Source: Bolinopsis microptera | Lineage: Eukaryota > Ctenophora > Tentaculata > Lobata > Bolinopsidae | Length of the DNA stretch: 64,000 nt | Assembly (NCBI RefSeq): GCF_026151205.1 | Contig: NC_087072.1 | Location: 22,895,603 to 22,959,602, forward strand | Reading direction: 5' to 3' | Part shown: positions 13,701 through 23,869 of the stretch, piece after piece | Numbering within the stretch: the stretch's first letter is position 1 | Layout of the letters: each line of letters begins with the position of its first letter | Notes under the pieces: generated by a model | Databases searched by the model: none | What the model saw: only the letters and a program-made list of their open reading frames with translations | Told to the model about the DNA's origin: nothing | Made by a program: the position numbers and the translations under genes

Positions 13701-16700
13701 TTCATGCATACTCCATATATTCAGATAAGGATTCTCTGAAGATGAGGTTTGCTAAGATCCAGCATGAAGTGCTGATAAAGAAGAAGAAGACGAGGGGAAA
13801 CAAACTACTGGACATGGACGCTCACCCTCACTACACTCCTAAGATACAGTGCTTCAGCAACATTGCTGGTTAGTATTATCAACCGCCGTAAATATTTTAG
13901 GATATAACTATTTTGAACTTTTTAAATATTTAATTCCTATCTTGTGGCTCCTTTCGGAAAATAATTGTTAAGTTCAACAACTCAGGTTACTCGGGGATAT
14001 TCCTTTGTGGTGATTTACCGTACTGGTTGTTCCTAACAACTCATGGTGCTCTTAGAACTCATCCTATGTATTTAGATGGCAAGGTAGGTTCGAGTTGTTC
14101 ATTTTTACATAATTTGTTCGGTCAACTGGCTCTCTTTTTGGGCTCACTCTGGATGTAGGCGTAGCTCCAATTTACAGACCAGACTTGAATAACTCTCTCT
14201 CTTTGAATCTTGGTACAGTAAAATACAATGTCATGTATGTATTTGCAGGTGACATGTTTCGCTCCGTTCCACAATGTGAACTGTGAGCACGGGTTCCTGT
14301 ACTTCAGCAGCACAGACGAGTTGAGGGTGTGCACTCTACCTACCACTCTCTCCTATGACAATCACTGGCCTGCCAAGAAAGTTCCTCTCAGGTCAACCCC
14401 TCACTTCGTCGCCTACCATCATGACACCAAAACGTAAGTTGATAAGATGTGCATCTCGATTATCAAGTCTTCTCAAATTTTAACCAATTTGTGGGTACAT
14501 TTTGTTACCAATGTTTAATGTTTATGCAACTTGATAATGCTAAGTTTGTAACGCCGATCCTCTTAAAGATACGCTGTGTGCACTAGTACTCCTTCTCTCA
14601 ACCCAATGAGGCCAGCTATGCAGAATAACATGGACAAGGAGGAAGCTCCTATTGAAGAGGATGATAACTTTCCCTATCCTTCTCTAAACTGGTAAACATC
14701 TCTTTCTTAACTCTTTACTTTACTGGTCCTTCATAACCATACAGTCAATGATGCTTAAATATCATAAACAAACAGAATTCACACGATAACATTTCTTAAA
14801 AACCAGTAAACTGCATAGTTAGAAAAGTAATCTTCAGTCCTGATCACACTTTTTAAACATTGATACTAAGATAACAGACGAACTGGCAGGTACTCTATAA
14901 CCCTATATACTCGTGATGGCTGGGAGATAATACCAGACAGCAGAATAGACTTCCCCAAATACGAGCGAGTAACCTGTATGAAGTTCATGGAGCTGTCAGG
15001 GGAGCAGATGGGAGAACAAAAGAAGGGTTATGTGGTAGCTGGGACTATGAGTAGTATGGGAGAGGAGGTATCAGCTAGGGGCAAGATCATGGTCTTCGAT
15101 GTCATGGAGGTAATAATTCGGTGGGACCTTGTTTTAAAATTGAGCGACCAAAGACTGCGTATGATTGTTGAGAACTTGATAAGTTTAAGTTCACTCGTTA
15201 TTAAATTGTACTTTAATTAAACTTTTCAGGTTGTTCCTGACCCCGAGAAACCGCTGTCTGGCTTTAAGTTTAAATGTCTTTACGATAAAGAACAGAAAGG
15301 CCCAGTTACAGAGATAGATTGTATCATGGGACACATTATATCTGCTATTGGCCAGAAGATATATGTCTGGAGTTTTCTAAACAATGATCTTGTTGGGGTC
15401 GCTTTTATTGACACACAAATCTACATTCACAGGTACCTAGATACAATTTATATATAGCTATATGTGCTTATTTTATGCTATTCATTTTCTGTTTCGAGAT
15501 GATAATCTGTAGTCGCTCAAGTAAAAATTGTAATTGTTTTCTTTCAGCATCTCGGTGATCAAAAACTTTGTTCTCTACGCCGATATAACAAAGAGCATTT
15601 CCCTTCTGACTTTCGACAAAGAGTGCAAAACACTTTCAGTGATCAGTAGGGACTATGAACCAATGGAAGTTTATAGATGTGAATATGTAGTTGATGGAAC
15701 TAACTTGGGTTTCATGGTATCTGACTCAAACTGCAACCTCGTCATATACGCATATCAGGTATAGTAGGATTCTACATTGCTTAGTTTTAATAACTGCTAA
15801 ACTCCATTCACTCCATTTCCTGTCGTGTCATTAAAACCCCGTTAAACTGCCAAATATTCAACAAACAGTTCACATATTTCAGCCTGAAGCTGTTGAGAGT
15901 CAAGGCGGAATGAAGCTCATCAGAAAGTCCGATATAAACATCGGGGCTCACGTTAACACATTCTTTAGAACTGGAATAAGGATACATGATGGCACCATAC
16001 TTGGAACCGCACCGTCTAGGTGAGACAGTTTTATCATAATTTAATCATTTAATGTGAATTATGAATCGGCTAACCTTGGGTAGATAAGACACAATAAAAT
16101 AACTTGCACTTGTATTGCTAGATTTTATGTCTCATGTGCGTGTGCTTTTTCAGCATTTTACATACTTGCGCGCGAGTTTATTGATTTCACGTGTTTCAGC
16201 CACATATCGAAATTCCCGCTACATCTATATTCTATCTTATAGGATTTCTTATAAAATAAACATTCACTGTGTATGTGGCTGCAAACATAGAAACATTAAA
16301 CTGCGGACCAGTTTCTATACGAAAAATCGAATTCTGCCATGATGTAAAGTTATATGAAAAATGTAATCATGTCGTCTGGCATAGAGCTGAAATTAACCTT
16401 AAGTGTTCCTACGGATTCATGTCTTAAATCTAAATTTTGATATTTGAGAGGGTCATGACTGCCGGTTTAGCTCAATACTGCAGTCTATTTTCATTTCACT
16501 AGAAACATGAACAAAATAGAACTCACAATTTAGCGTTTACAGTGGCAGTATCGGGCAGACTCTGCCGCATACAGCCTATGTTAAGTATAAAAAAATGTCG
16601 ACGATATACGAACACAGCCCCTTACTTTGTACGTTGCTAATTTTATGATCTGAAATGTCGATACCTACTAAGGGATTGTGGTCCAGGTTGTAGTCGAAAC

Positions 16701-19700
16701 TTTGAGTTTGTAATATTATATCCTTACCATAAACAAAGTTTAATAAGTCCAGGAACACCGTAGTAATGTTGTCTGAACCTGTTATTTGGCAAGCCTGTTC
16801 AACAATGCCGATCGTGCACAATCAATAATTAGTGATTGCATAATCCTAATCTGCCATATTATTTTTAGGCAAAATGGTGCCTTTTGGTTCTAATTCATTG
16901 AACTGTCGTTCATTCAGCACAAGAAAACGATGGGTTCTGTCATGAGAAAAAAATGTATATAGGCTAGCTGGCTAGGGGTTGAGCTTTTTTGTTGAAACTT
17001 GATAAATTAATTGTTACGTTCTTGTATGTAATGTAGTAATAAGTAAATAGTGTAAAATCCGGATTGGAGTATTATTTATGAGTCGCATTGTTGTAATGTA
17101 TTCTGTGTAAAATTATCTTTATCCCGGTTGTTGCGACAAGTAAAAATGCTCTTATTAGGGAAAGGAGTTTTCAGTTTACTCGACGTTTCAATGTAACTAC
17201 ATCGTATTCATGATCTCAAATTATTTGTTATATAGTAGTGTTGAAAGTATTAAAAGTAAATAGTGTTGCACACCAGCCATTTCATTTCTGCCCCACTCTA
17301 GCCTTGAATATTGTAAATTCTTAATTTTGTACTCTCAGCGCTTCATTTGAGAATTGCATGACGAATTTGTGTTTGATAATTTCTGAACAGTAATTTGAAA
17401 TTGCGGTGGTTGCGACCGCACATTTCGTTGTAGAATAATAAGTTTACCATTTCACGGATTGCCAACAATGATCTTAAGTGGTTGCTTTTCTAAAGGAGCA
17501 GACTATGCTGTGTGTTTTTACCAGAGTAATTGACGTAGAGATTCGCGTTTTATCAAGATCCATGTAACGTCTGTTTAATTTTGCTACCCAGGTAACGTCC
17601 ATTCAGAAACTGCTGTAACCACCACATACTGTAGTTCGACACGCACTGTAGTTCGACACGCACTTAAGTTCGACAATCCATCATATTAACACACTGTTGC
17701 ACTTCCGTGCGCTACCTGGACTGCAGATCGATGCGGACGAAATCCTTAGTTGTGTACCAGTTTGTGCATGCAGCGTGTACCCTTTCCATTTTATTACGTT
17801 GCAGCCCATTTCATTGCTGCAGGTGCCTGTAGTTAAGTTACAGTTGTCAGTAATTTAATATTCTTAGTAGCTGAGGTGGCTCCTAAATCGTTTGACTATT
17901 GTAGCCTGCCAGGGTTATATGATAAGCTCTTCTGTTTGTTCATTTGATACTGTGTACTGAGCTTACGATTCCACTTTTATCCATTGACTTTTGTATCATT
18001 TATTAAATTCTTTCAGTTTTAGGGAAAATGGGTGACATCACAATCGAGGTTTTATCTAAAAGAACTGAGTACCAAGAGATGATTGACAATTTCAAAAAAT
18101 GGAATACGTGGCAACAGCATTACTTTTTCTGTCGTTATACTAAGATTCTGGACATAAAACTCTTGGAAATATTGCTGACGGATTTCGAACCGTTATACCA
18201 TTCTGGTTATAAAAAATCTAATTCAAAAGATTCTGGAACATCATTAACATCTGTAAGATCCACTAAACTGCGCAACAAAAGGTGCCGCATACCTAAGGAG
18301 AGACTTTATCATAAGCATGTGACCGAGGAAGTTTTTAAAGATAAAACAATGGCCGATTACATTAAAAAGCCTAATCCCATAAACTTGAAAGTTTATAGCC
18401 AAACTATGAACACGGAACAGATGAAGCAATGTTTTCTGGACCAACTGGAGTACTTGGATGGAATTTGCAATGGCTGGGAGACCTATGAATTTATTCACCT
18501 TATTCATCTTCTGTTTCCCTTTTGTGACAAACCAACCTTGCTTTATCTGAGCTCGTGTGTAAACAAACGGGTCATGCTCACGATAGTGTTCTCAGACTTC
18601 CTGATCGTGCAGTACAAATTATTTGTTCTTATCTGCCTGCTAAAGATCTCGCGAGAACAGCTCAGGTGTCCAAGACTTGGCTGAGATACTCTTACCGGTC
18701 CATAGGTTGGAAGGTTAGTGCATTGGACATTAACTACACAGGTATCGACTTTTCACGATTTTCTGAACGGTCGGAGGACACTCTTTGGAGGCGAATCTAT
18801 TTAGAATTACACGAACTGAACAAGCAAAAAACTACACCACCGAGGATGAGGTTCGGATCTATCGTTCAGACTATAATGCCACATCAAAATACATCTGCTG
18901 GTCCCCAAATGTTGAGAGAACGTAATTCACGATCCGGATCACCCGACCTGGTAAAATTTTGGTTCAAGAAGAGCTCTCTTCCTTCACCAATGTCTCTTTC
19001 AAGTGACAATTCCGTTGTAAGTATACCTTCCAAGACTGCAGTTACTGCTAAAAAGCCAAAAATTGTGACTTTACTAGCTACCCCTGTACCTCACAGTGAA
19101 AATTCAAGTCATAACGTTTCAGAGGCTGGAAATCTTTTTCCTTCTGGTACAAATATGCTTAAGACCCCTTCAGCCGTTCCAATCACTGCAAGCACACAAG
19201 GGCTGCCGTCTACTCGCTCCCAGGGGATCCCAGGTCATTTAAACGATAACACGGTTTTAGATGAATCCATTCAACGAGTTGCATCTGTTCACGCTAGTTG
19301 TTGTTTAGAAGACGAAATTGCCTACGAGGAAAACTTTTCTCCCAAACAACACAGCGAGAAGCACGCACGATTTATCGAGGACGTTACTGGCTACACTGCA
19401 TGTATTAGTGCCCTGGCGACTACCTATCCGTTAAAGTCTGTTAATGAACTAGTGGGCCACAAACAGGCCGTATACACCTTCCAAGCGGACTCTCTAAGAT
19501 TGATATCTGGATGTGGGACTGGGATTCTCAGAATCTGGGACATAAGAACTGGGAGACCGGTGAAGAAAACGACAGCCCACAATGGGGCGATAAATTCACT
19601 CCAATTCGATGGACACAAGATTGTTACAGGTGGGTGGGACACCTTTGTCAAGATATTCTCTGTCATCTCCCTGAGATGTTACAGCGTCTTGACTGGCCAC

Positions 19701-22700
19701 AGTGACTCCGTAACAACAGTTTTCTTTAACAAAACTCACTTAATATCTACCTCACTCGACAAAACTCTCCGCGTGTACCAGCCCAGTACGAGGGAAAGTC
19801 CCGACAAGATTGCCACATCCTACACCTGCGATCACGTCATCATGGGACATGAGGCCGGGATCATTCACGGAGACATGGACCAGGAGACCATCTACTCAGC
19901 TTCTTTAGACCATACTATCCGGCTTTGGTGTGCGAAGCACTACAACCCTATTAGGACAATCCACTGTGGCGTGGAGATTCGCCACTTCACCTTTGATCAG
20001 AATCTTATAATTGCCTCTACAGAGAACAAGCTGTTGCTTTTTATCGACCGCAGAAAAGAGGTTCCCTCACATCACATCTTGTGTGGAGACTTTGCTGTGA
20101 ACTACATCTGGTTATATGGCAGCAGGTTTATTACGGGGGATGTTGGTGGGCTTGTTAAAGAGTGGGACCTGCCCAGTGGAGCAATGCTCCGGATCCTTCA
20201 TGGACATTTGGGTCAAGTGCATTGTGTTCAAGCGAACAAGTCCCAAATTATTAGCAGCTCTTTTGATCAGAGTATAAAGATATGGTATCTTAATCAGCTG
20301 AAATCCTCCGATAATTCGCTAGAGTGAGAAATGTTATGAATTTCAGACAATGTTGATATTATTGTGTTTTGTTCGTATCCTCACTGGATGTGCATAAAAA
20401 GAATGAAAGTAGAGTTTTCTGTGACAAAACATTTGTATCGATGATCGATCGTTCAAGTGGCCTCAAAAATTTTGGTCTCAGTTACTAATTACAAACATTC
20501 GAATTTCGGAAGCCAGTGGCTATCCTCCGTTTTAATCAAACTGGCCGTTATTTTATTTTAATATATTATGGTAAACATTTGATGACATTTTAATCACCCT
20601 TACAGCTTATTTTTGAGTTTGAAACATTTCACCCAAACAGTTGACGAGCTGTAATTGAGATTTTATACAATGTTCATAAACATGAAGAATTCATAATTAT
20701 AATTTATATGACCAATTCGGCAACAAAATACATTTTATTAACCTGGTGGTTAAATTTATGACTTTTTTAAAGTACAAAGTAAAACTCCGTATGAAAATGA
20801 ATATTGATTTTATTATTTTACCTCTACCGTCAAATAATGAAATGAAACTGCATGCATTACAACTTTACGATTCAACAATCCTTAACCTCGAGATCAATTA
20901 AACGAGGTCTAAACCGATGATGTTGGGTGTGAGGAACACGCCGGGATCGTGATCGTCTTTATGATCGAGCTTCTTGATTTTTTGCCTGATTTCTTTCTCG
21001 TTAAGAGTTGTAATAAGGGAGATATCAAAATTAGTCTCCTCAAAGTGAGATATGCGTGTCACTCTGTTCCCGGTCACTTTGTACAGTTTCACTGCAGATT
21101 CGTTGAGAGGCTTCATTGCAAGAAACATGAACTTGAACTCGTATTTCTCATTCTGGCTTACTGTGTGGTTGTGTTTCACAATGAGAACTGGCCCCCGGTC
21201 TGGAAGGGTCCTGTATGAGTGATCTTCTCTTGAGAGAACGGCAACAAGTGCCACAAGGGTAAACACAAAGAAATTCTTCATATTTCAGCTTTGAAGAGGA
21301 ATTTAAAACAGTGAACAGTCGTCTTAGAAGTGAAATAGTCTAACAGAGATCATGCATTTTAACAAGAATTGCGCCCGTTGTTTCGGTTTGGCGGACGCTA
21401 GATTTCCATTCACTATAACTATAAATATAGGCTTCATCAGCTCACTTCATAATAATTATATTGATACACATCAGTACACTATACTACGCATGTTACGTAC
21501 AAATTTGGCTCATTACCTAATACTATACATTATATAGGTAGTATACATTAAAATACACTCGCGCCGCGCATTCATTGACAGGCTAGCTATATACATCACA
21601 TCTCGGCAAGCAATACTCGCGCGCTGCACTGCGCGCTAGTTGACATGGTTATTAACGGAAGTACCCACAGACGACATATTTAAACCTACATACCTCATTC
21701 TCCAAAATCCACGTTTTTCTGCAAAAACGTCCATTCGTAACCTTTCACTATTGCCTTTTTACAAAAGGGTGAACGGAAAAAATTGCATGATCTCTAAATC
21801 TATTTATAGAACGCTACCATCAAGCAGTTCGAAAACTAACAAGAAGATAAAACGGTGAACAAAGAAACCGGGGATGGGGAAAGTGTAACGACCTCATGTT
21901 TCATGGGAGATTAAATTGTGGAAGTGTCCGGATAAGAACCATCGCCCATGTTTTAAACTGCAATTAAAACTACACTTCGTCCCCAACTATCAAACTATAC
22001 AGTATACACAGCTATTTACTGAAATTTAACAATTTTACAATCAAATTAAATGGTTTATGGAATCATTGTTCACCAATACATTTAAGATATTGGTATGACT
22101 ATGTGCAGTGCCATCGAACCTTCATATCATCAATAACGTTATATGTTTCAAGAAACCCCTTCCACTTCCAGTACTTAACAGTCAAATTTGCGTTTTATAA
22201 CCCTTTCGCGTGACCAAAACAGTTTTTTCTCATAACTTCTTGGGGAAGTGTTTGTACCATGGGGGTTATTTGGAATTATTGTAGCTTTATAACCTATCCG
22301 TCTACGGCTGTAGTGTATTGCCAATAAAATGTACCGTGCACCAGTCCATTACCACTTTTAAATATATTGATTTCAGCTTCATGAATTATTGTAGTCACCC
22401 TAACAGTAACACCTAACAAGACTAGAAGTAGAATGACGAGCTGAATTGATCAATACAACCTTTCAGTGCGTTACTACACCCGAGTGAGAAACGTCACGTG
22501 ACATGGTTTGCAACTCTGGACGGAGCTCTGGGATCCTTCTTGCCCTTGTCAGAGAAGAAATACAGAAGACTGTTTATGTTGCACAACAAGTTGGTCACAG
22601 CTGTCCCTCATGTTGCGGGCCTTAATCCCAAGAAATTCAGGTAATGTCCTATGTTAAATTTGATTACTTCCACCTTGTCAACTTAGGCATTCCAATACTA

Positions 22701-22952
22701 AACCATGCTGTACTTCTTATGAATTAGTTTGTTTTAATCATGCAACTTATCATAATGATCTCCAGAACAGCCAAGATGCCTGGGAGATGGTTGATGAACC
22801 CACATCGGAATATTCTAGACTATCAGCTTCTAACCAACTTCCTAACATTGTCTCATACGGAACGAAGAGAACTCGCTAAACAAATCGGCACTACTCCTTC
22901 ACAAATTGTGGACGATTTAATGAGCATACAGAAAGCCATGATGATATTTTGA
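1..22952 (+). CDS. CPSF1: CPSF1, cleavage and polyadenylation specificity factor subunit 1 (5'-partial, 17 exons in window)
   Basis: CPSF1 (CPSF160) is the large beta-propeller scaffold of the nuclear complex that reads the AAUAAA signal and directs mRNA 3'-end cleavage and polyadenylation. Exons I could join in frame: 1-196, 445-620, 730-875, 1628-1773, 11922-12156, 12274-12432, 13382-13550, 13725-13868, 13986-14083, 14249-14433, 14569-14691, 14890-15109, 15230-15432, 15548-15758, 15883-16019, 22467-22640, 22766-22952. Every junction is AG/GT and phase-consistent, giving 968 codons plus stop. The product is colinear with the last two thirds of the vertebrate protein (about 1440 aa). Recognisable blocks include [38 protein letters not shown] and, near the C terminus, IGTTP. 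The first ~475 codons lie left of the window. Introns of about 10.1 and 6.4 kb hold four other genes. Identification rests on remembered family sequence, not on a search. Confidence 0.95.
1060..1505. repeat. Interspersed repeat candidate in a CPSF1 intron
   Basis: This stretch contains AACGAACAAATGAACGAACGAAC followed by a CACACACTTTTTGGGATTATTAGTATAG end. The layout (a degenerate GAAC-rich run close to an ATTAGTATAG terminus) is common in short non-autonomous elements of invertebrates. No ORF is present. The boundaries are approximate, and I could not compare with other copies because there is none in this window. Confidence 0.35.
1774..7589 (+). other. Left part of the 10.1-kb CPSF1 intron, no gene seen
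   Basis: The stretch starts at a GTAAGT donor (1774). Next to the donor, a ~36-bp AT-rich motif built on TGTAAGTTTTA(C/T)TTTTATAA is repeated three times (about 1770-1860), so copies of the donor sequence itself recur. The remainder is AT-rich with only short, uncorroborated ORFs and no RNA gene that I recognise. It ends at the GPCR gene that begins at 7590. Confidence 0.6.
7590..8822 (+). CDS. Intronless class-A-like GPCR nested in a CPSF1 intron (410 aa)
   Basis: This is a seven-transmembrane receptor for the plasma membrane; the ligand is unknown. The N-terminal ~88 residues are rich in Ser, Thr and Pro with N-glycosylation sequons at N61, N69, N76 and N86. TM1 (about 91-117) has the conserved Gly-Asn (N108). 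C164 at the top of TM3 and C240 in the second extracellular loop can form the usual disulfide. TM6 (about 301-326) contains CNIP. TM7 ends in NPCIY (364-368), a normal NPxxY motif. The TM3 end reads VTR (187-189) where most class A receptors have DRY, so the acidic residue is missing. The C tail has a run of serines. The ATG follows an A-rich context (ACAAAATG). The gene is one uninterrupted exon on the same strand as CPSF1. Confidence 0.85.
   Translation: MPVTTSAPMIDFPTPTPEIGSRSGMFLDPYGVEPSATHHSSMSPTTDESPEELVLPSPLKNCSEDTLANISDSAANLTDSILLNFNDTADITLASIASLLALCGLLGNILALLYFWPKRKKAIPPFLYTIISAIDVLKSPLALPVLATLFRSRAPGLFENSLFCAMWPFLFYLLVRMSMFVTMLVSVTRTIVLVTPFHELSRRAVSSSVVGYAILLTGVDIVFFSLGWLETSYRQYEGFCEIFPPTQSSHYASYSYSGILQIELLLPVLLVIFSFIMGTISMVMKKTTMPNEDEKKLKRVSITIAIFTGVFLLCNIPGFLLQMIYLASQFCEGGIEKLSNNPFLKNYGHLLTHFFLIQLNAALNPCIYVLRMPRYRRWTKKMMKDTASILKATVRDLKNSSTSSSSTEWG
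8823..9923. other. Spacer between the two nested GPCR genes
   Basis: This AT-rich stretch includes a short (TA)n run near 9107-9118. Small ORFs here are not supported by any recognisable motif. The two flanking receptor genes converge on it, so it should contain both 3' UTRs. Both strands contain AATAAA-like hexamers, but none could be assigned with confidence. Confidence 0.5.
9924..10883 (-). CDS. Intronless class-A-like GPCR, antisense inside the same CPSF1 intron (319 aa)
   Basis: A compact seven-transmembrane receptor, unrelated in detail to the one at 7590. A short extracellular N terminus has sequons at N7 and N21. TM2 contains NDALIG with the usual Asp (D65). C97 and C180 can form the TM3-loop disulfide. 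The TM3 end reads DWF (121-123) followed by a VFPHKY segment, which is the DRY-x5-PLxY region with Trp replacing Arg. TM5 has a Pro (197), TM6 reads IVTPQ, and TM7 ends NPLIY (270-274). The C tail is basic (KARRKR). The arrangement is rhodopsin-like. Loss of the Arg of DRY suggests altered G-protein coupling, which is an inference. It lies on the strand opposite to CPSF1 and converges on the other receptor. Confidence 0.85.
   Translation of the reverse strand: MGFNIKNTTCSYQDCTFVLVNGSCLTGIGFIGFFMSSALLLCFKFDVIKLPGPKKMFMTNVAVNDALIGIVAMIRGLGFISKKVVGVNEDGSVNAWCYIFVFLAYFVWSSIMFTKLPLTIDWFVALVFPHKYSKLITPRVTLVMIILSWAPMAITHLIHDPIAFLAGTMAVEYHRNYGRCIFDDRRPLLPIMTLVTPLLLIVLMYLMIFISMYRHKIKVGRLLVTTSAIVFSGILIVTPQILFFTLHLRMSYEAAQIFTVTLYHADCILNPLIYFIANPRIMSQIKARRKRVGRSLETDWATSVRQRHLSDSEYRLFGQ
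10884..11921 (+). other. Right part of the 10.1-kb CPSF1 intron
   Basis: No gene was recognised. The stretch should hold the promoter and 5' UTR of the minus-strand GPCR at its left end and the CPSF1 branch point and acceptor (CGCGCAG at 11915-11921) at its right end. A 62-codon minus-strand ORF has no supporting motif. Confidence 0.5.
11922..16019 (+). CDS. CPSF1: CPSF1 exon block 2 (eleven exons)
   Basis: Eleven short exons separated by introns of about 100-950 bp encode the middle of CPSF1. The first (11922-12156) holds an acidic linker ending [16 protein letters not shown], equivalent to the vertebrate DDEEEMLYGDSGSLF stretch. 12274-12432 carries [11 protein letters not shown]. 13382-13550 carries [10 protein letters not shown]. 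13725-13868 has a Lys-rich linker (IKKKKTRG). 14249-14433 carries FAPFHNVNC. 14890-15109 carries GYVVAGT and GEEV. 15230-15432 carries KEQKGPVT and SAIGQKI. 15548-15758 carries ISVKNF-like and SISLL strands. The intron 12157-12273 is 117 bp and contains no in-frame stop. Confidence 0.92.
16020..18027 (+). other. Left part of the 6.4-kb CPSF1 intron
   Basis: It begins at a GTGAGA donor. No coding signal is visible except the short direct repeat listed separately at 17628. Just before the F-box/WD40 gene there is a pyrimidine tract and CAG (TTCTTTCAG, ending near 18016). This could be the acceptor of a spliced 5' UTR of that gene. Confidence 0.45.
17628..17678. repeat. 17-bp tandem repeat, about 2.8 copies
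   Basis: The unit ACTGTAGTTCGACACGC occurs at 17628-17644 and 17645-17661, followed by a diverged partial copy (ACTTAAGTTCGAC) from 17662. It lies in an intron, about 350 bp upstream of the nested F-box gene. No function can be read from it. Confidence 0.75.
18028..20327 (+). CDS. F-box/WD40-repeat protein, intronless, with one apparent frameshift, nested in a CPSF1 intron
   Basis: This is a putative substrate receptor of an SCF-type ubiquitin ligase. The first frame (ATG at 18028) encodes an N-terminal helical region with [13 protein letters not shown], resembling the FxxWxxxxQxxF segment upstream of the F-box in several FBXW/FBXO proteins, and a later [12 protein letters not shown]-like stretch. 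The second frame (open from 18528, stop at 20327) encodes the F-box ([20 protein letters not shown]), a Ser/Pro-rich linker of about 240 residues, and seven WD40 blades starting at [11 protein letters not shown] and ending IKIWY. The two frames overlap by about 150 bp. The protein makes sense if the frame moves by -1 between about 18545 and 18590. That could be a missing base in the assembly, a true mutation, or less likely a programmed shift; no classical slippery heptamer is in phase. The joined length would be about 765 aa. The exact orthologue is uncertain. Confidence 0.8.
20328..20897. other. Convergent 3' spacer between the F-box/WD40 gene and the small secreted-protein gene
   Basis: AT-rich, with no ORF of note. 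It should contain the two facing 3' UTRs. Confidence 0.45.
20898..21281 (-). CDS. Small putative secreted protein (127 aa), nested in a CPSF1 intron
   Basis: I do not recognise this protein. The N terminus ([17 protein letters not shown]) is a good signal peptide, with likely cleavage near residue 17-22. The mature part is about 107 residues, has no cysteine, and has two N-glycosylation sequons (N38, N60). Its pattern of alternating hydrophobic residues (EYKF-like, then [12 protein letters not shown]) suggests a small beta-rich fold, which is a guess. A Lys/Asp-rich helix ([13 protein letters not shown]) precedes the C terminus. It is a single exon on the strand opposite to CPSF1. It could be a young lineage-specific gene or a chance ORF; the signal peptide favours a real gene. 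Confidence 0.45.
   Translation of the reverse strand: MKNFFVFTLVALVAVLSREDHSYRTLPDRGPVLIVKHNHTVSQNEKYEFKFMFLAMKPLNESAVKLYKVTGNRVTRISHFEETNFDISLITTLNEKEIRQKIKKLDHKDDHDPGVFLTPNIIGLDLV
21282..22466 (+). other. Right part of the 6.4-kb CPSF1 intron
   Basis: No gene recognised. It includes a short GC-skewed piece with CGCGCGCTGCACTGCGCGC (near 21616-21636), which can fold on itself. The CPSF1 acceptor TTTCAG is at 22461-22466. Confidence 0.45.
22467..22952 (+). CDS. CPSF1: CPSF1 exon block 3 (last two exons, C-terminal helical domain)
   Basis: The exons are 22467-22640 and 22766-22952. The first completes a Ser codon from the exon ending at 16019 and reads [17 protein letters not shown], the final propeller strand. 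The second begins with the second half of an Arg codon, reads [14 protein letters not shown], and ends in the helical C-terminal domain with the [10 protein letters not shown] motif and stop TGA. In known CPSF1 this helical domain packs against the propellers and contacts partner subunits. The preceding intron (16020-22466) is about 6.4 kb and contains an F-box/WD40 gene and a small secreted-protein gene. Confidence 0.92.
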
Positions 22953-23869
22953 TCAAACTTTAAGAGTAAGTTTTATTCACTCTCAGACACTTAACTATTT
23001 TTAGATGTTTTACTTGTTGACTTTGAACTTAGAGCTGGATTTTTATGAGAAATATAATGTTAGGTAGGCGGACCGAATCCCTACCGCCCATATCATCCCT
23101 AACCCTACTGGTATACTATAAGTTGTTATTAAGCGGTAGGTCCGCGTCCGCAATAAGGATTCGGTCTATTTCAACCATAATCCTAGGAAGACTGAAGAGA
23201 TGCAATTGGCAATGTTCAAAGTACCACGCTTATATATCGGGTTTTTCATCATGAATATTTATAGTTGTCCTTCAGACTTTGCGTGTGTTTTGATATTTCT
23301 ATAAACTCCAGCTTTTGATCCAGCGACGTGAAGCGTATATTTATTGATGAGATTTTGAAATGTTATTTTTAACTAATAATTTAATGATTTAACTTTTCAA
23401 CTTACCACTTTGACTAACTTCAAAAAAGACATATCCACCTCAGAAGGTAGGTGGATATATGATGTTATTAAATTTGGACCAACCTATTCCACCTCGCTCC
23501 CCATCATTCTTACACCTTTACTCCTGGACCTATGTGGCAAGCCTGCTCCCTGAACAACAACAAAAAACAAAAAAATACACCTTTACATTTTACAATCACT
23601 ATGAATATTGATTTTTGTTGCCTTCGGTAAAAGACGTTCGCGTTGTATGGAAATAAAACAAGAAGGCAACTTACAAATTTAGTTACTAACAATACAAAAA
23701 AAACAGAAAAGTATGATATTATCTATAAGTGATGCATTTATTTCTTAAATATAATGATAAGGTTTAATGTCCAACATATTACATGTTTAAGAAGTTATGG
23801 AAAGAATAATGTAAGACACGACGTATGTTATGAGTCGTATATATCTGTCCACTACCTACTATATTGAGT
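22953..23869. other. Intergenic: CPSF1 3' UTR and downstream of the coiled-coil gene
   Basis: CPSF1 and the minus-strand coiled-coil gene converge here. There is a perfect 10-bp hairpin stem (23431-23440 with 23449-23458, ATATCCACCT/AGGTGGATAT, 8-base loop). A repeat-like GC-richer piece with GCGGTAGGTCCGCG lies near 23130. No ORF is supported. Confidence 0.5.
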
